Below, one piece after another: positions 44,801 through 57,357 of a DNA stretch of 64,000 nt. The position numbers and the translations under genes are program-made. Numbering within the stretch: the first letter of the stretch is position 1; each line of letters opens with the position of its first letter. Origin of the DNA: Ampelomyces quisqualis (Eukaryota; Ascomycota; Dothideomycetes; Pleosporales; Phaeosphaeriaceae); assembly GCA_018398575.1 (NCBI GenBank), contig JAGTXZ010000003.1, positions 496,001 to 560,000 of the forward strand. The letters are read 5' to 3'. The notes beneath the pieces are model-generated. The model was not told the origin of the DNA. It saw only the letters and a list, made by a program, of their open reading frames with translations, and ran no database searches.

Positions 44801-47800
44801 AGGTAATTAAGCCTCTTTCTATCCTTAACTGCGTGCTAGTGTACATAATAGTTATCTACTATTAGCACAAATAGTTATATGCGTAATACAAGTAATTAGG
44901 TGCCCTTTTGTCCTTAACTAAATATTAGCGTACATAACAGTTGTCTACTATTAGCATAAATAGTAGTGCGCATAATACAGGTAATTAGGTGCTCTTCTAT
45001 TTCTCTGTCCTTTACTAAATATTAGCGTATATAATAGTTGTCTACTATTAGTATAAATAGTTATGCGCGTAATATAGGCAATCTAGTAGCTCTGCACGCA
45101 GAAAACTATTTACCTAGTAAGTTGTTAGTACAAATCTAGTATACTACTATACTAGTTATATTTGTAGTTTAATTGTAAATAACGCCTAGTGTATTTTTAA
45201 TATAACTGTCTCTTATAATATACTATACTAGCGTACCTTTATAGATATTTGTATTTGCGCCTATCTATCTCTCTTCTTTATATAGTAATATATGCTATTA
45301 CATTTACTTTTAAAGCCTAATTTATGCTCTAATGTCTGCATAAACAAATTATAATTAAGGTTATTAATATACTTGTCTATTGCTAGCAGGTTGTAGTGTG
45401 CATGCAACAGCTAGTTTGTCCTAATAAGAGTATGCTTGTTTCTAGTTGCGTTTAACACTAATATAGTTGTTATATTAGGAGTAATTTGTGTTATACTTAA
45501 CTCTTTATTAACTATTTCTATTATCTTTCTACGCAGGTTTCTATCTAGCAAAGCTTGCTCTTAATTATTATTTAGTTTAGTTTTATTCTATTATAAGCGT
45601 ATCTGTTAGGCTGTGTTATAGTTACATTAGATAGCAAAGTGTATAATTATCTAGATAAGGTAACTGTTAGCTGCGTTCTATAGTAGTCTATTCTGTTGTA
45701 ATATAATTGCCCTTGTAATTTGCTGTAGGTATTCTTTTGCTATAGTTGTCTGTAGAGAACAGCCTAGCATCTTCTACCTTCTTATCTCTTGTTCTACGTT
45801 AGAGTATATTAAGTTATATTCTTCTACTGTTAGTTGCATTATATTGCATATGCTGTCTTTTAACAATTGTGTTTAGTATTACTGTAGTAGTGCTATTCTC
45901 CTATCTGCACTAACTAGCAATTCTAGGTAACTGTTATAATATCTCTATAATACTTACGTACGTAAATAAGGATTACTATTATTACACATTTGTAGTAGTA
46001 TATAGTATGTAGTAAAAAGATTGCGTTAGCAGCCTTGCGCTACAGTTCTGTATTATAGCGCTTGTTATGTTAGTAGGTTTACGTTCTATTAGGTAGGCTA
46101 AAGTAATAGTAGAGCTATTGTTAGATATATAATTCTATTTACTATATCTAACACTATATACTAGTTGTTTTGCTACACTTACTTCTGTTTATAATTCTAC
46201 ACTATACGTGTCTAGTCTTAATTAAACGTAAAAGAATATAGTCTATTATATTTGTCTTAATTAATATAATTATTTACATAATAAGAAACAGAGACCTTAT
46301 TGTTAAGTGTAGGTAGATCCTTTAGTACTAAGTGTATAGAGTAAATAATAGTTATTATATTATATACCTTAAATACTTATAATATGCGTTACTTAGTTTT
46401 TATACTGTATGTGCAGTAGTGCACGCTTAGTATCTCTGTTGTATTATTAATTTAACTATTATTATTAAACGCTATAACCTTGTAAAAGGCACCTATATAC
46501 TTATATTTCTTTCTGTTCTTATCTTAGTATTTGTTATTAATAAATCTAAGTATTAGGTGCACTTAAGCTGCAGCTCTACTATTTGCAACAGTCTAAGATA
46601 GTTGCGTATAGTCCTTATATTCAAACTCTTACACCTACACGTAATCTTTGCGCTATTTTCTAGTTCTATACTAGTTAAGCGCGTATTGTATAATATCTTC
46701 TTTATAATGTTTAGGGTTGTTATAGCGTTTACCTAATAGCCTTAAGTATCTTATAAAGGAGTGTATTTTTACATTTATCCTGTTTACCTAGTAAGAGTTA
46801 AAGTCTTGTCTGTTTTTATTATATAGGGTAACAAGGCAGCTAGTTACCTTCTAATAGTAGTATTAGACAAATACTGCAGTAGCATGTGTAAAGTCTAGCA
46901 ACGTAATATATACAGTAACCTTACTAAGAAGCAGTATAATAGAATTTAGTAATATGCTTAGTATAGACTATTTAAGTTGTTTAAATAGTATTGCTGTTAA
47001 TACGCTTATAGTAAAGGTATGCTTACGCTAGTTAGCAGTAGTGCACTATTAACTTTAGTCTATAACTGTCTTATGTTTAAACGCTATAAGTGCAAGCTGT
47101 CTAGAGTTATAGAGGCAGATCTGCGCAAGAAAATCTCTCTTGTTTATTATTAGGTAGAATTGTTTTACTATTATAATATAGTAGGCCTTGCTATTTGTTC
47201 TAGTGTATATACTATTAAGAGCTCTATATATATAGATATTGTTAATAATATAGGTTAGCGCGTGCTATTTAGGGTAGTTAAAATCCTTTTCTTCTTCTTA
47301 TGTCTATCTAAAAGGTTAAAACTCTTCTTTTAGAACATCTATTTGTTTAATAGCTAACAATATATACCCTAACGTATTTTTGTTATAACTCTTGTATTAT
47401 AAGAGTACTAGTAGATTGCATATAGCCTAGATAAAATGCAACGCGTATAGTACCTTAGTTGCTAGCAGAGGGGATACTACTGCTACAAATTAGTAAATTA
47501 CTGCTTTTTATTCTACGCTAGTCTACTGCAATACTTTTGTAAAAGCTCTCTTGTTATTAAACTGTTTTAGTCTAGTGTTATGCTTAACCTAGCAAAACCT
47601 TTTATTTAACTAGGCATAGCTGTTATCTTCTGCTACTAGAACTGCAGCACTATTCTAGCCCTTCTTTTGTCTAAGGTGTATATCTATTAGCATGTCTTCT
47701 ATAAATTCTAATATCTTTATAACTAACCTCTTAAGTAGTAGATATAATATATCTGTAGCTAACAACTTATATATATTAAAGTTATAGTAATTCTAGCTAA

Positions 47801-49900
47801 AGCACTCTACTAGATAAAAGTAATTCTTATATTCTTTATTAAGACAATAACTCTGTTACAAGCGTGTATACTCTTTTGTTTGCTATAGATATTTATTACA
47901 TAAGTTCTCTTGTTTGTCTAGTAGTACTATATATTAAGTATAGTGTCTGTTTTTCTTTACACCTGTTAGTAGCACTTACTCTTTATAGTTAGCTAGAATT
48001 GCACAAATAGTTAGGTAATACTATTACGTCTATTAGTTAGCACACTCTAGCTATATGCTGTATTTAGCAGCTCTTTTAAGTGCTGCAGTTACTAGTTAGT
48101 ATCTATCTTCTATAGTAACCCTCTGTTGTTAACGCTGTAGTTAGTACTTACGTAATAATAGTTTACTTATGTAGTAATAATATACTTTACTCTTTAGAAT
48201 AGGATCTAGGAGCTTGGCTGTTAGAATAAATCTAGCTAGTAGTGTCCTAGGTGTTGTTCTGCGTTATTATGCCTTATAGTTAAGATTCCTAATAGTAATA
48301 TATATTAGCTATACTGCTATATTACTAGACATTATAGATAACTGTGTTTTATCTACTGCTAGTATAACTGGCACAAGAGTTGCACTATCTAGTAAGCGCT
48401 ATTATATTAACTACTACTAATCTCTTAAGTGTAGTTTGTAATATACTCTTATAGGTTTATTAGGCGTGCCTGTAAAAGAATAGCTAGGTATATAAACCAT
48501 CTTGTTAGCAAATAGGCAATAACTAAGTATAAAGGCAATCTATAACATAATATTCTAGTATATAAATATATGTTAGTTAGGTTAGAGGTTTAGTAACCTA
48601 GATATAATTGCTACGTCCTCTTGTATCTATACGTTGTCTTATAGCCTAGATTAAATATTTAATATAGCCTGCTGCTACTAGCGCCCTAATTAGAACTGTA
48701 GCTATAAATATAGCTTGTGTAGCTGTATATTAGTAAAGAGGCTATTAACGTTACCTAATGTGCATTTTATCCTTTGCAGCTACAATGCAAACGCTAGTGC
48801 AAAAAGAGAACCAAAGGGCTCTACTATATTATTCCTATTAGTGTTAGCACGCGTGCGCTATTTAGCTGCGTGTAGCCTACTACTTTGTGTCTACTGTTCT
48901 TAAACCAAAGGGTTTGCTAGCGTGCTATCTACTTACTGTCTTAAACAGCTTGTCCTATCCTTATATAGACGCTAATATTAGGCCTATCTGCTCTATTACC
49001 TTATGTTTAGCTAGAGTATAGTTGCGTTTATATAAGGTGTTACTGTATAAAGCAGGTGCTGCGTTATCTAGAGTAGTATCTATTGCGTTACAGCTATTAG
49101 AGCTGTACTATTATATTTTAGTGTTAGAGGTTATAACTAGCGTATTATTAGGTAACAGGTAGCAACGCGTCTAGTATTAAGCACTGTGTTTAATAAGTCC
49201 TGCGTACGTCTTAGTGTAAAAGCTATATAGTATATATATACAATCTATTACTAATTTGTTTATATATAACTCTGTAGTTTAGATGTAAGGAGACTAAGTG
49301 TATAAAAACAGTATTAATATTAGTTATATAGTGTTAAGGTAGTTACTAGCAGCATCTATTCTGTGCTGCATAGTCTGTTATCTATAGTAGTCTACTAAAG
49401 TCTACTATAGCCAACAGTTACCTAACCTGTATATAGAACTATACTAACAGTTATAGGCGCAATAACTAATATTTTTCTTTTTTTTAATATTTCTTATTAC
49501 TCTAATAACTGTTACGTTATTACACTAGAGCTTACTTATTAATAACTAGATTAGTTAGGCTAGCTAACACAGCTTAATAAAGATTAATATTAATAATAAT
49601 CCTTACGCTAAAAAATATTAATACTCTAGAATAAATAAGTTACTACGCGTTTCGAATATATATAGTAGAACCTAAACACCTAAAAAGGTAAGTATACCTG
49701 TAAATAGACACGTATAAGGTTTAAAAGTATAAAAAAAATAGACTAGTAGCTTTAGTAGCCTAATATACAACTTGTACTAAGGTAGCTAGGCTTAGTACAG
49801 ATAGAAGCAGGTAGAATAGTGTACTATATATACTATAGGTAAGACTAGTAACAGGCGTAGGTAATTACTTAACAGTAAGAAATAATAAGTATAATTTATA
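41827..49900. other. RIP-mutated sequence without recognised elements
   Basis: AT-rich, TA-rich sequence with frequent TAG/TAA in every frame. I could not assign elements here apart from the minisatellite at 44,720-45,100. A patch at about 41,843-41,885 is strikingly GC-rich, with TGG, CGG and CGA retained. The 62-codon frame at 48,715-48,903 is the longest and is not gene-like. Confidence 0.5.
44720..45100. repeat. Minisatellite, four units of 89-97 bp
   Basis: Units marked by TGTCCTTAACT-like starts at about 44,731, 44,820, 44,909 and 45,006. Each contains GTCTACTATTAG and ATAAATAGT blocks and ends in GTAATACAGGTAATTAGG-like sequence. Confidence 0.8.
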
Positions 49901-50204
49901 TATAGTGTTAACTAATGTTCTGAGTAGCTAGTATATTTAATCTTTTCTAGTTTTAAAATGCCTGCAGATCTAATTTATATTCTTTCTCTAGCACAGTATA
50001 GAATAGTTGTCTACTAGAGACTACTATTTTAACTCGCCTTAATGTGCAAATACAACAGAGGCTAAATAGTAACAAAGACTATTAACAAACTGCTGTATAT
50101 TAAACGTATCTACGTGCTGCTTACTCTTAAACTATTAGTGCTAATAGAGCATATAATAGCCTTACTAGCTAGCTACCTTCTGCCTCTTGCTATATATATA
50201 TTTT

Positions 50205-50515
50205 CCTAACCTTAAAACTAAAGATAAATTTACCTATATATCTCTAGTCTTAGAGTTAAGGTAATAGTCTTTTGTTAAAATATATATAGAACCTAGTGTT
50301 ATTTTTATCTATTATATACTTGCGCCTCCTTACACTTCTCTAACCTTAAAACTAGAGATAAATTTACCTATGTATCTCTAGTCTTAGAGTTAAGGTAATA
50401 GTCTTTTGTTAAAACATACACAGAACTTAGTATTATTTTTATCTATTATACACTTACGCCTTCTTATACTTTCCTAACCTTAAAACTAGAGATAAATTTA
50501 CCTATATGCCTATAT
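50205..50515. repeat. Tandem repeat, about 133-bp unit
   Basis: Copies of CTAACCTTAAAACTAGAGAT begin at 50,206, 50,339 and 50,474. The third is truncated. Each unit holds an inner inverted pair (CCTTAAAACTAGAGAT and ATCTCTAGTCTTAGAGTTAA). Confidence 0.85.
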
Positions 50516-50796
50516 ATATAGCTGCTTCTTAACACGTAACTTGTACTTCTAATTTAATATTACTGTCTTTGTATATATATTCTTTGTAAGTCTAAGAGAC
50601 TTAATCCTTTATTATATTTTTATTCTTGTAAAACTAAAACTATACCTATTACGTCTATATATTTATGTAGTTTAAAAATCTAGAACTAAGCTTTACTATG
50701 TTGTTAGCACTACACCTGCGCTACTTCTTAGCCTACTAGCATAGAAGTAAATTTATATCCTAGATAGACTCTTTAGTAGCTGTTTAGATGTTGTAG

Positions 50797-51384
50797 CTTA
50801 ACTAAGATACCTTATAACGTATTTAATAACAAGGATCTCTATAATAACAGCTATAATAGCATCCTAGAGCGTATATTAATAACTTAGCCTAACTTAAGAG
50901 CGCTATTATTATAATAACTTTGTTATGTTCTGCAACACTATTACTTAACTAAGATACCTTATAGCGTGTTTAAAAGCAAGAATCTCTACAACAATAGCTA
51001 TAATAGCATCCTAATGCGCATATTAACAACTTAGCCTAACTTAAGAGCGCTGTTATTATAATAACTTTGTTATGTTCTGCAATACTATTACTTAACTAAG
51101 ATACCTTATAGTGTGTTTAAAAGTAAAAATCTCTATAACAACAGCTATAATAGTATTCTAGTGCGCATATTAACAACTTAGCTTAACTTAAGAGCGCTGT
51201 TATTGCAACAACTTTATTATATCCTGCAATACTATTACTTAACTAAGATACCTTATAGCGTGTTTAAAAGTAAGAATCTCTATAACAACAACTATAATAG
51301 TATCCTAGTACGCATATTAATAACTTAGCTTAACTTAAGAGTGCTATTGTTGCAATAACTTTGTTATGTCCTGTAATATATATT
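50797..51384. repeat. Tandem repeat, four units with exact 147-bp period
   Basis: Units start with CTTAACTAAGATACCTTATA at 50,797, 50,944, 51,091 and 51,238, each exactly 147 bp apart. Copies differ by transitions but not by length. A partial unit (ATTAACAACTTAGCCTAACT) follows at about 51,381. Confidence 0.9.
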
Positions 51385-52006
51385 AACAACTTAGCCTAAC
51401 TTAAGAACGCAATTCTTATACTATTAGGTAACTAGAAGATATTAGAGATATAACTACAATTTACATGCTTTTGTCTATATATTGTTATAGGCGAAAATTA
51501 AGAATAACGTAGAGTTATAGTTGTTTGTTAGGATATCTCTATCCTAGCACCCTTATTAGGCTCTTTAATAGTAAAGCCTACCTAAGTAGCTGCGACCTCT
51601 CTTATACTATATATAATGTATTTCTGTTAGACTCTATAAGTAGTAATCTAACGTCTAGATATTAAGATATTCTAACTATAACTTATATAATATTAAGTCT
51701 TTTATTGTTACTAAGCTTTATTATAGCTTTAAGAACTTCTATTAATGTAAAGAAGTTACGCGTATTAAACTTATCTACACTAAGATACTACTAGCTAGTA
51801 ACAAAAAGGATACCTACTACACTAGTAGGCACAACTAAGACTTTAAAGAACACTTATATAAATCAAAACAATAGACCTGTATTTATTTGTCTTAGAGACG
51901 CTTAGTAGAGAAGAATATATATAAGAAGTAATGCGTAATAGTTTATAAATCTTATATATAGTATATAAGGCAGTAAACACTTTAAACGCATTAATCTCTA
52001 TAATTA

Positions 52007-52411
52007 GGCTTTTCTAATAACTAGCAGCTATAGTTGCGTTGTACTGTTAGCAACTATTATCTACTAGAGAATACTACTAGTGCTGCACGCTACCTACTAC
52101 TATAGCAGGCTCTTCTAATAACTAGCAGCTATAGTTGCGTTGCACTATTAGTAACTGTTATTTACTAAAGAATACTACTAGTGCTGCACGCAACCTACTA
52201 CTGCAGTAGGCTCTTTTAACTACTAGTAGCTATAGTTACGTTGCACTATTAGCAACTATTGTCTACTAGAAAATACTACTAGTGCTGTACGCAACCTACT
52301 ACTATAGTAGGCTCTTCTAATAACTAGTAGCTATAGTTGCGTTATACTGTCTATAACTGTTGTTTACTAGAGAGTACTATTAGCGTTAATTGCGAGCCAT
52401 CTACTATAATA
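52007..52411. repeat. Tandem repeat, four units of 101 bp
   Basis: Units start at GGCT(C/T)TTCTAATAACTAG at 52,007, 52,108, 52,209 and 52,310, each 101 bp apart, with transitions between copies. Confidence 0.88.
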
Positions 52412-52829
52412 GGCACCTAGAGTAACTAATTAGTGCTACAATAATACTAGCATAGGTTTAAGGCTAAGTTTAGATTTTGTTTTATATTAAATGCTATAAG
52501 TAGCTACTAGAGTATTAGTATACGCAAGTGTATTATCTTTACTATATTAGACAGTAGATTGCTTATTGTAAATATATTTAGTTTCTATAGTTATTCTGCT
52601 ACTATAACATTAAGCCTACATTATCTAGTTTATAGATAGGTTAAGGTCTAACGCCTAACTAGTAATATAGTTATGCCTAGACTATTGCAGAACGTGTTAA
52701 GGTTTGCAAACATAAGGTATTATTTCTACATTTAACACTATAACAACTTACTATATAGGCTACTAGAGCCTTTTACTGCTATATATAACTAAATAATGTA
52801 ACTAATATCCTCTTAATAACGCAAGAACA

Positions 52830-54220
52830 CTTAGACAGCAATAAAACTAAATACACTAGCTATAACCACGCGCACAATAGGCGTCTATAATAGGAAACTC
52901 TTAAGGCAGCTCTAAATAACTAGTATATAGAGTTGCAGGCAGCTTGCGTTAATATTACTAACAATATAATTTGCAAAACTATACGTTAACTTTGGTAACA
53001 GCTGCCTAAATACAATAGCTGTAAAATACTAGAGTTTAATAACAGATAGCTTACTATATATAAATAACAACACAGCGTGTAGTTATATAAATAGTTTGCA
53101 AAAATAGTAGGTAACTATAGCAGTATAACAGTTAAGGATACTAAGCTTATAATAGAAGAGATTTGCGACATAGTAAGTAGATACGCGCCTAAGGATTTAT
53201 ACAACATAGATAAGGCTAGTATATACTAAAAATACTTACCCTAATACATGTTAGCAAACAATTTAAAAGCTAGACCTAGACTAGATAGAAAGTATATAAC
53301 TAGTGTGCTGTGCATAAACGCAGATAGCTTAGACTAAGTACCTCTATAGTTTATAGGATCCTTAAACTATATAACTTGTATAGATAGTAAGAAGAACCTA
53401 AACATCTGTAGTCTTAGTTATATCTATTAGGATAATAATTCTACCTAGATAGACACTAACATTATACTAGAATAGCTAAAATAGTTTGATAACTATATAA
53501 ACAGATAAGTATTATTACTAATTAATAGGTTCCTGCCTTATAAACACGCAGTAGCTAAGCTTTAGATAAGCTGCTAATTACTATAGAACGTTTGGTATAT
53601 ACAGTATTAATGTACTATAGGCTTATTATAGCAATAAAGGTTATAATGCTTACTAATATAATAGAGTTATATTTCTGCCTGCAAGTAGTATAATATTATA
53701 CTAACTAATAGACTAAGGTATTACCTGCGCATAGAAGGCTAAAGTCTATGCCTATTTCTTACACTTTGTAGTAGAGAAAAGTATAATAGGTAAATATTCT
53801 ACTAAGATAATAGATGTTATTTACGCTATTTGCTAGAGATGTTGCGCGTAGTATAACAAGATAAGAGCTAAGACTATATGTAGTAGCTAGCAGATCTTAA
53901 TATATCTAAATATATACTACAGCCTATAGCTATATATAGCTAACTTTTAAGAGACCTACTATAAGCTTAATAATTTAGTTAACTAGCTTAAAGACATACG
54001 CGTTGTTAATAGTATAGACATTAGAAGCTTTATTAAGTTACCTAAAGAGCGCAATCCTAACTACAAAGATCTAGCCTACCTCTTAGACTATATTGTTATA
54101 ATATACAGCTTAAATAAGATAGAGAAGAACTGTAAGGTACTATTGCTCCCTAGACTATTATACTGCAAAGCAACAGATATAATAGATTAACTATAGGTGT
54201 ACGTAGGTTAGCAAGAGTTT
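52830..54220 (+). mobile_element. Fot1/pogo-type transposase remnant
   Basis: Ignoring RIP stops, the plus strand reads the DDE transposase layout of Fot1/pogo elements: D-I-Y-N-I-D-K-A-S (about 53,200; first catalytic Asp region), L-C-I-N-A-D-S-L-D with W-F-I-G-S-L-N (about 53,310-53,370), WLKWFDNYINR (about 53,475), and V-L-L-L-I-N-R-F-L-P-Y-K-H-A (about 53,510; the usual M-D-N-x-x-x-H, with Asp lost). Upstream sequence from about 52,840 fits the helix-turn-helix region. Terminal inverted repeats were not located. Confidence 0.7.
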
Positions 54221-55341
54221 ACTACAAATAATAAGTAATATATTAACAAGCTAGAAGCACTACAACAGGTAACTATAAAATAGATGGCTGTAGAGCTGCA
54301 AGACAGACGCTAAAAAGATATATGTAACTAGGTAGTAAGACTGCGGTAATGCAAACACAAGAATACTATATACCTAAAATAAGATAACACTAGGCTATTT
54401 ATAAGTGTAAAAACTAAGAGCAATGTTATAGTATAGTTACAGTTAGAAAAGTATAATAATACTATACTTAACTAGAACAAGAATAGCTATTGCACAAATT
54501 ATCTTATAGGGCCTGCAATCTCTAGTATTTTAGCTAGCGCATTAACCAAAATAACTAGATAATATTAGCCTAGCAAACACTAAAATTAAAGAATAATTAC
54601 CTAGCACTAACTATATTAAGCTAAAGACTAGATTAATAATCTAAAGTAGTAGCATATAATCTATGCAACTAAAAGAGTAGAGTTGTTAAGAAATTATACA
54701 CGCACAGTAATATCTAGGCAGGATAGCAGCATAGGAAGTTAAGCACCCTAGTATACTAGCACTAAGCAGAGATACTACACTGCAAGATATATTAATAAGA
54801 GACAAGGCTATTATATAAGAACACAAGATAACAGATAATAATAGTATTCTTTGTAAGATACTGCGTACTATATATTTTGCAACATTAGTTACTAATACTA
54901 AGAGAGAATACCTAAACAAAGGAATACTACTATATTAACAGCGAACTTGGCGTTAAAAAGGGAAAACTAATCTTTTTACAAATAAATCTATAGAACGTAA
55001 GGTAGAATTATCTAGTTAAAAACACAAACGTCTTAAACTAATATTAAAATGCATAACAGAAGTAGGCTGCTATACACTTCCTTGCTAGCCGCAAGCTGCG
55101 TACACTATAGAGATCTGTTAACTACTATCTACGCTAATAGTATATAGTCTAGAGCGTTAGATGCACTAACAGATAATATAGAATTATAATAGAATAATAT
55201 AGTGCAAAGAAATAGAAGGCAACAGACAGCTTCCTTTACTAACAGAACTGTAGACGCATAAAAAACTTCTCTATAATTCTACGTAAACTGCTAGACGCTA
55301 GCATATAACTTAAACATTCTAACGCAGCCTTATTACGTAAT

Positions 55342-55690
55342 CTGTCTACTATAATAGTACTAGTAGGTTTAGCTAAGTTTGCCTGCTAGACTAAAGAGAG
55401 TGCTACTAATATAATATATAAGAGGTAAGTTACTTACATTATAATATAAAAATATAGAAGGTAAGAATTTTGCTTAGTACTATATAGTGTCCTATAGTAC
55501 TATATAGTAGACCTGTCTACTATAATAGCACTAGTAGGTTTAGCTAAGTTTGCTTGCTAGACTAAAGAGAGTGCTACTACTATAATATACAAGAGGTAAG
55601 TTGCCTACACTATAATATAAAAAACTAGAAAGTAAGAATTTTACTTAGTGCTACATAGTGCTATATAGTACTATATAGTGCTGCACTAAG
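55342..55690. repeat. Direct repeat, 171-bp unit, two copies
   Basis: CTGTCTACTATAATAG begins at 55,342 and 55,513. Both copies contain AGTAGGTTTAGCTAAGTTTG and end in short ACTATATAGTG multiples. Confidence 0.82.
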
Positions 55691-55736
55691 AATAACATAT
55701 AGTAAGAGGTGCTCTCTTAGAATACACTTTTACTTA

Positions 55737-57357
55737 CCTTAAAGATATAATATAACGTGTTAGCGCTAAGTAAAAGGCTATATAATACTAGGATAAAACT
55801 CTACTTACTTTTACCTGTACCTATAATTTAACCTACTACTATAACTATATAATGCTGCGTTGCTACTATAAACGCACTATAACTATATAATAATAATAAT
55901 AGTGCTGCAATATAAATATACGTAATTTTCTATATTACGTTTACTACACTACGCTGTATATTATAATACTATTACAAGTAAGCATATAACACAAGTATAC
56001 CTACATACGCTAACTAAGCTGTAGCTATTCTACTGTTCTTGCACCTGCTTATACTATTCTTAACTGTTACGCGTAACATATTGTATAATACGCGCGTTAT
56101 AGAATTGCAATAATAAGTATAAGTAGTAGCTACTTTAATTAAATGAATAGTACATAAGTAATGCAAAGATAATAACTACTAATAACGTATTACAGGCAAT
56201 TATAAGAATAGGCTATAATATTAATGTAGTAGACTAGCGCATATAAGTTAAAGAGATAACAGATTTTATCTGGCACAAGAATATATATAATAAGATTAAA
56301 CAGGTATACTTGTAGGCTAACTACCTAAAGACAATGCGCAGCCTAATAATAGATAAATAGCTTAAGTATACTATATGCCTTAGACTAACTAATAGTAGTA
56401 TACTAAGAGAATTCTATAAGGTAACAGCTGGCGCTGTATAAAAGAAGATAATCTTAGAAATTTAAGACTACAGTAACAAAGTTAAAGCTAAATACATAGA
56501 AAGATAGCTAACGCCTGTAAACTCAGAACTAGAACGTACACAGTTAGTATTAGTAGTCTTAAGTTCTTCTACTGCTTTAGTAACCTAGCTAATAGGCCTT
56601 ACTATAATAATAACTAAACTGTTACTTAACAACGTTAATGTCTATATTATAGACAGCGTACATTGTTAAACTGCCTAGACCTTTTTACTTTTAAGGCTAA
56701 TAACAGCTGTACGTTAACAGTAGCTTAAAGACAGTAACTTTAAGATAAAGCTATAACATCTTAAATATAGTACACTTGTTAAATACCTGTTACAACTAAA
56801 ATTTATAGACTAGTATATAGTTAGGACTTTAAAGATATTTAACGCGTTAGCGCTACGCCTAATTACTAACAATAATAATCTAGCTGTAACTATTAACTTA
56901 TACGTTAAGATAAGAAGCCTTAAGGGCGTTGCAATTGAATACTAGACCCTAGTACAAGACAAAGTTAAGTCTAGTAGTAATACAACCTAGAATAGTATAT
57001 AAATAACAATAGCTAACTATATAATATAGTGCACTTTACTTTAAGTAGTAACAGTAATATTATAAACCTAGTAGGTGCTACTAGAGATAAGAGGCAAAGG
57101 CGCCTCTACTTAGAGCTTAATAACAACACTAAAGACAATAACTGTAAATAACAAAAGATAATAAGAGCGCTAGCAGACCTAGCCTACAAACTATTAACAG
57201 GACCTAAAGCAAATGGTAGCAAACGCTTTAATAAATAGAGTAGGGGTAAGAAGATAAAGAATAACAGCCTAGACATACGCATTAAGACTCTAACTACTAA
57301 AATTAAGCGCCTAAAGGAGCAGAATAATAGTACTACAAAGAAAGTAAAGGGAAGTAA
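55737..57357 (+). repeat. Left arm of 1.6-kb inverted repeat
   Basis: Matches the reverse complement of 60,571-62,191 from CTTTAAAGATATA (outer end) to AAAGAAAGTAAAG-type sequence (inner end). The plus strand carries one decayed coding frame that continues into the 57,357-60,570 segment. Confidence 0.8.

Noticed and set aside
48715..48903. 62-codon ORF in the RIP block
   Set aside because: One of very few ORFs over 60 codons in 28 kb of decayed repeats. No motif, and expected by chance.
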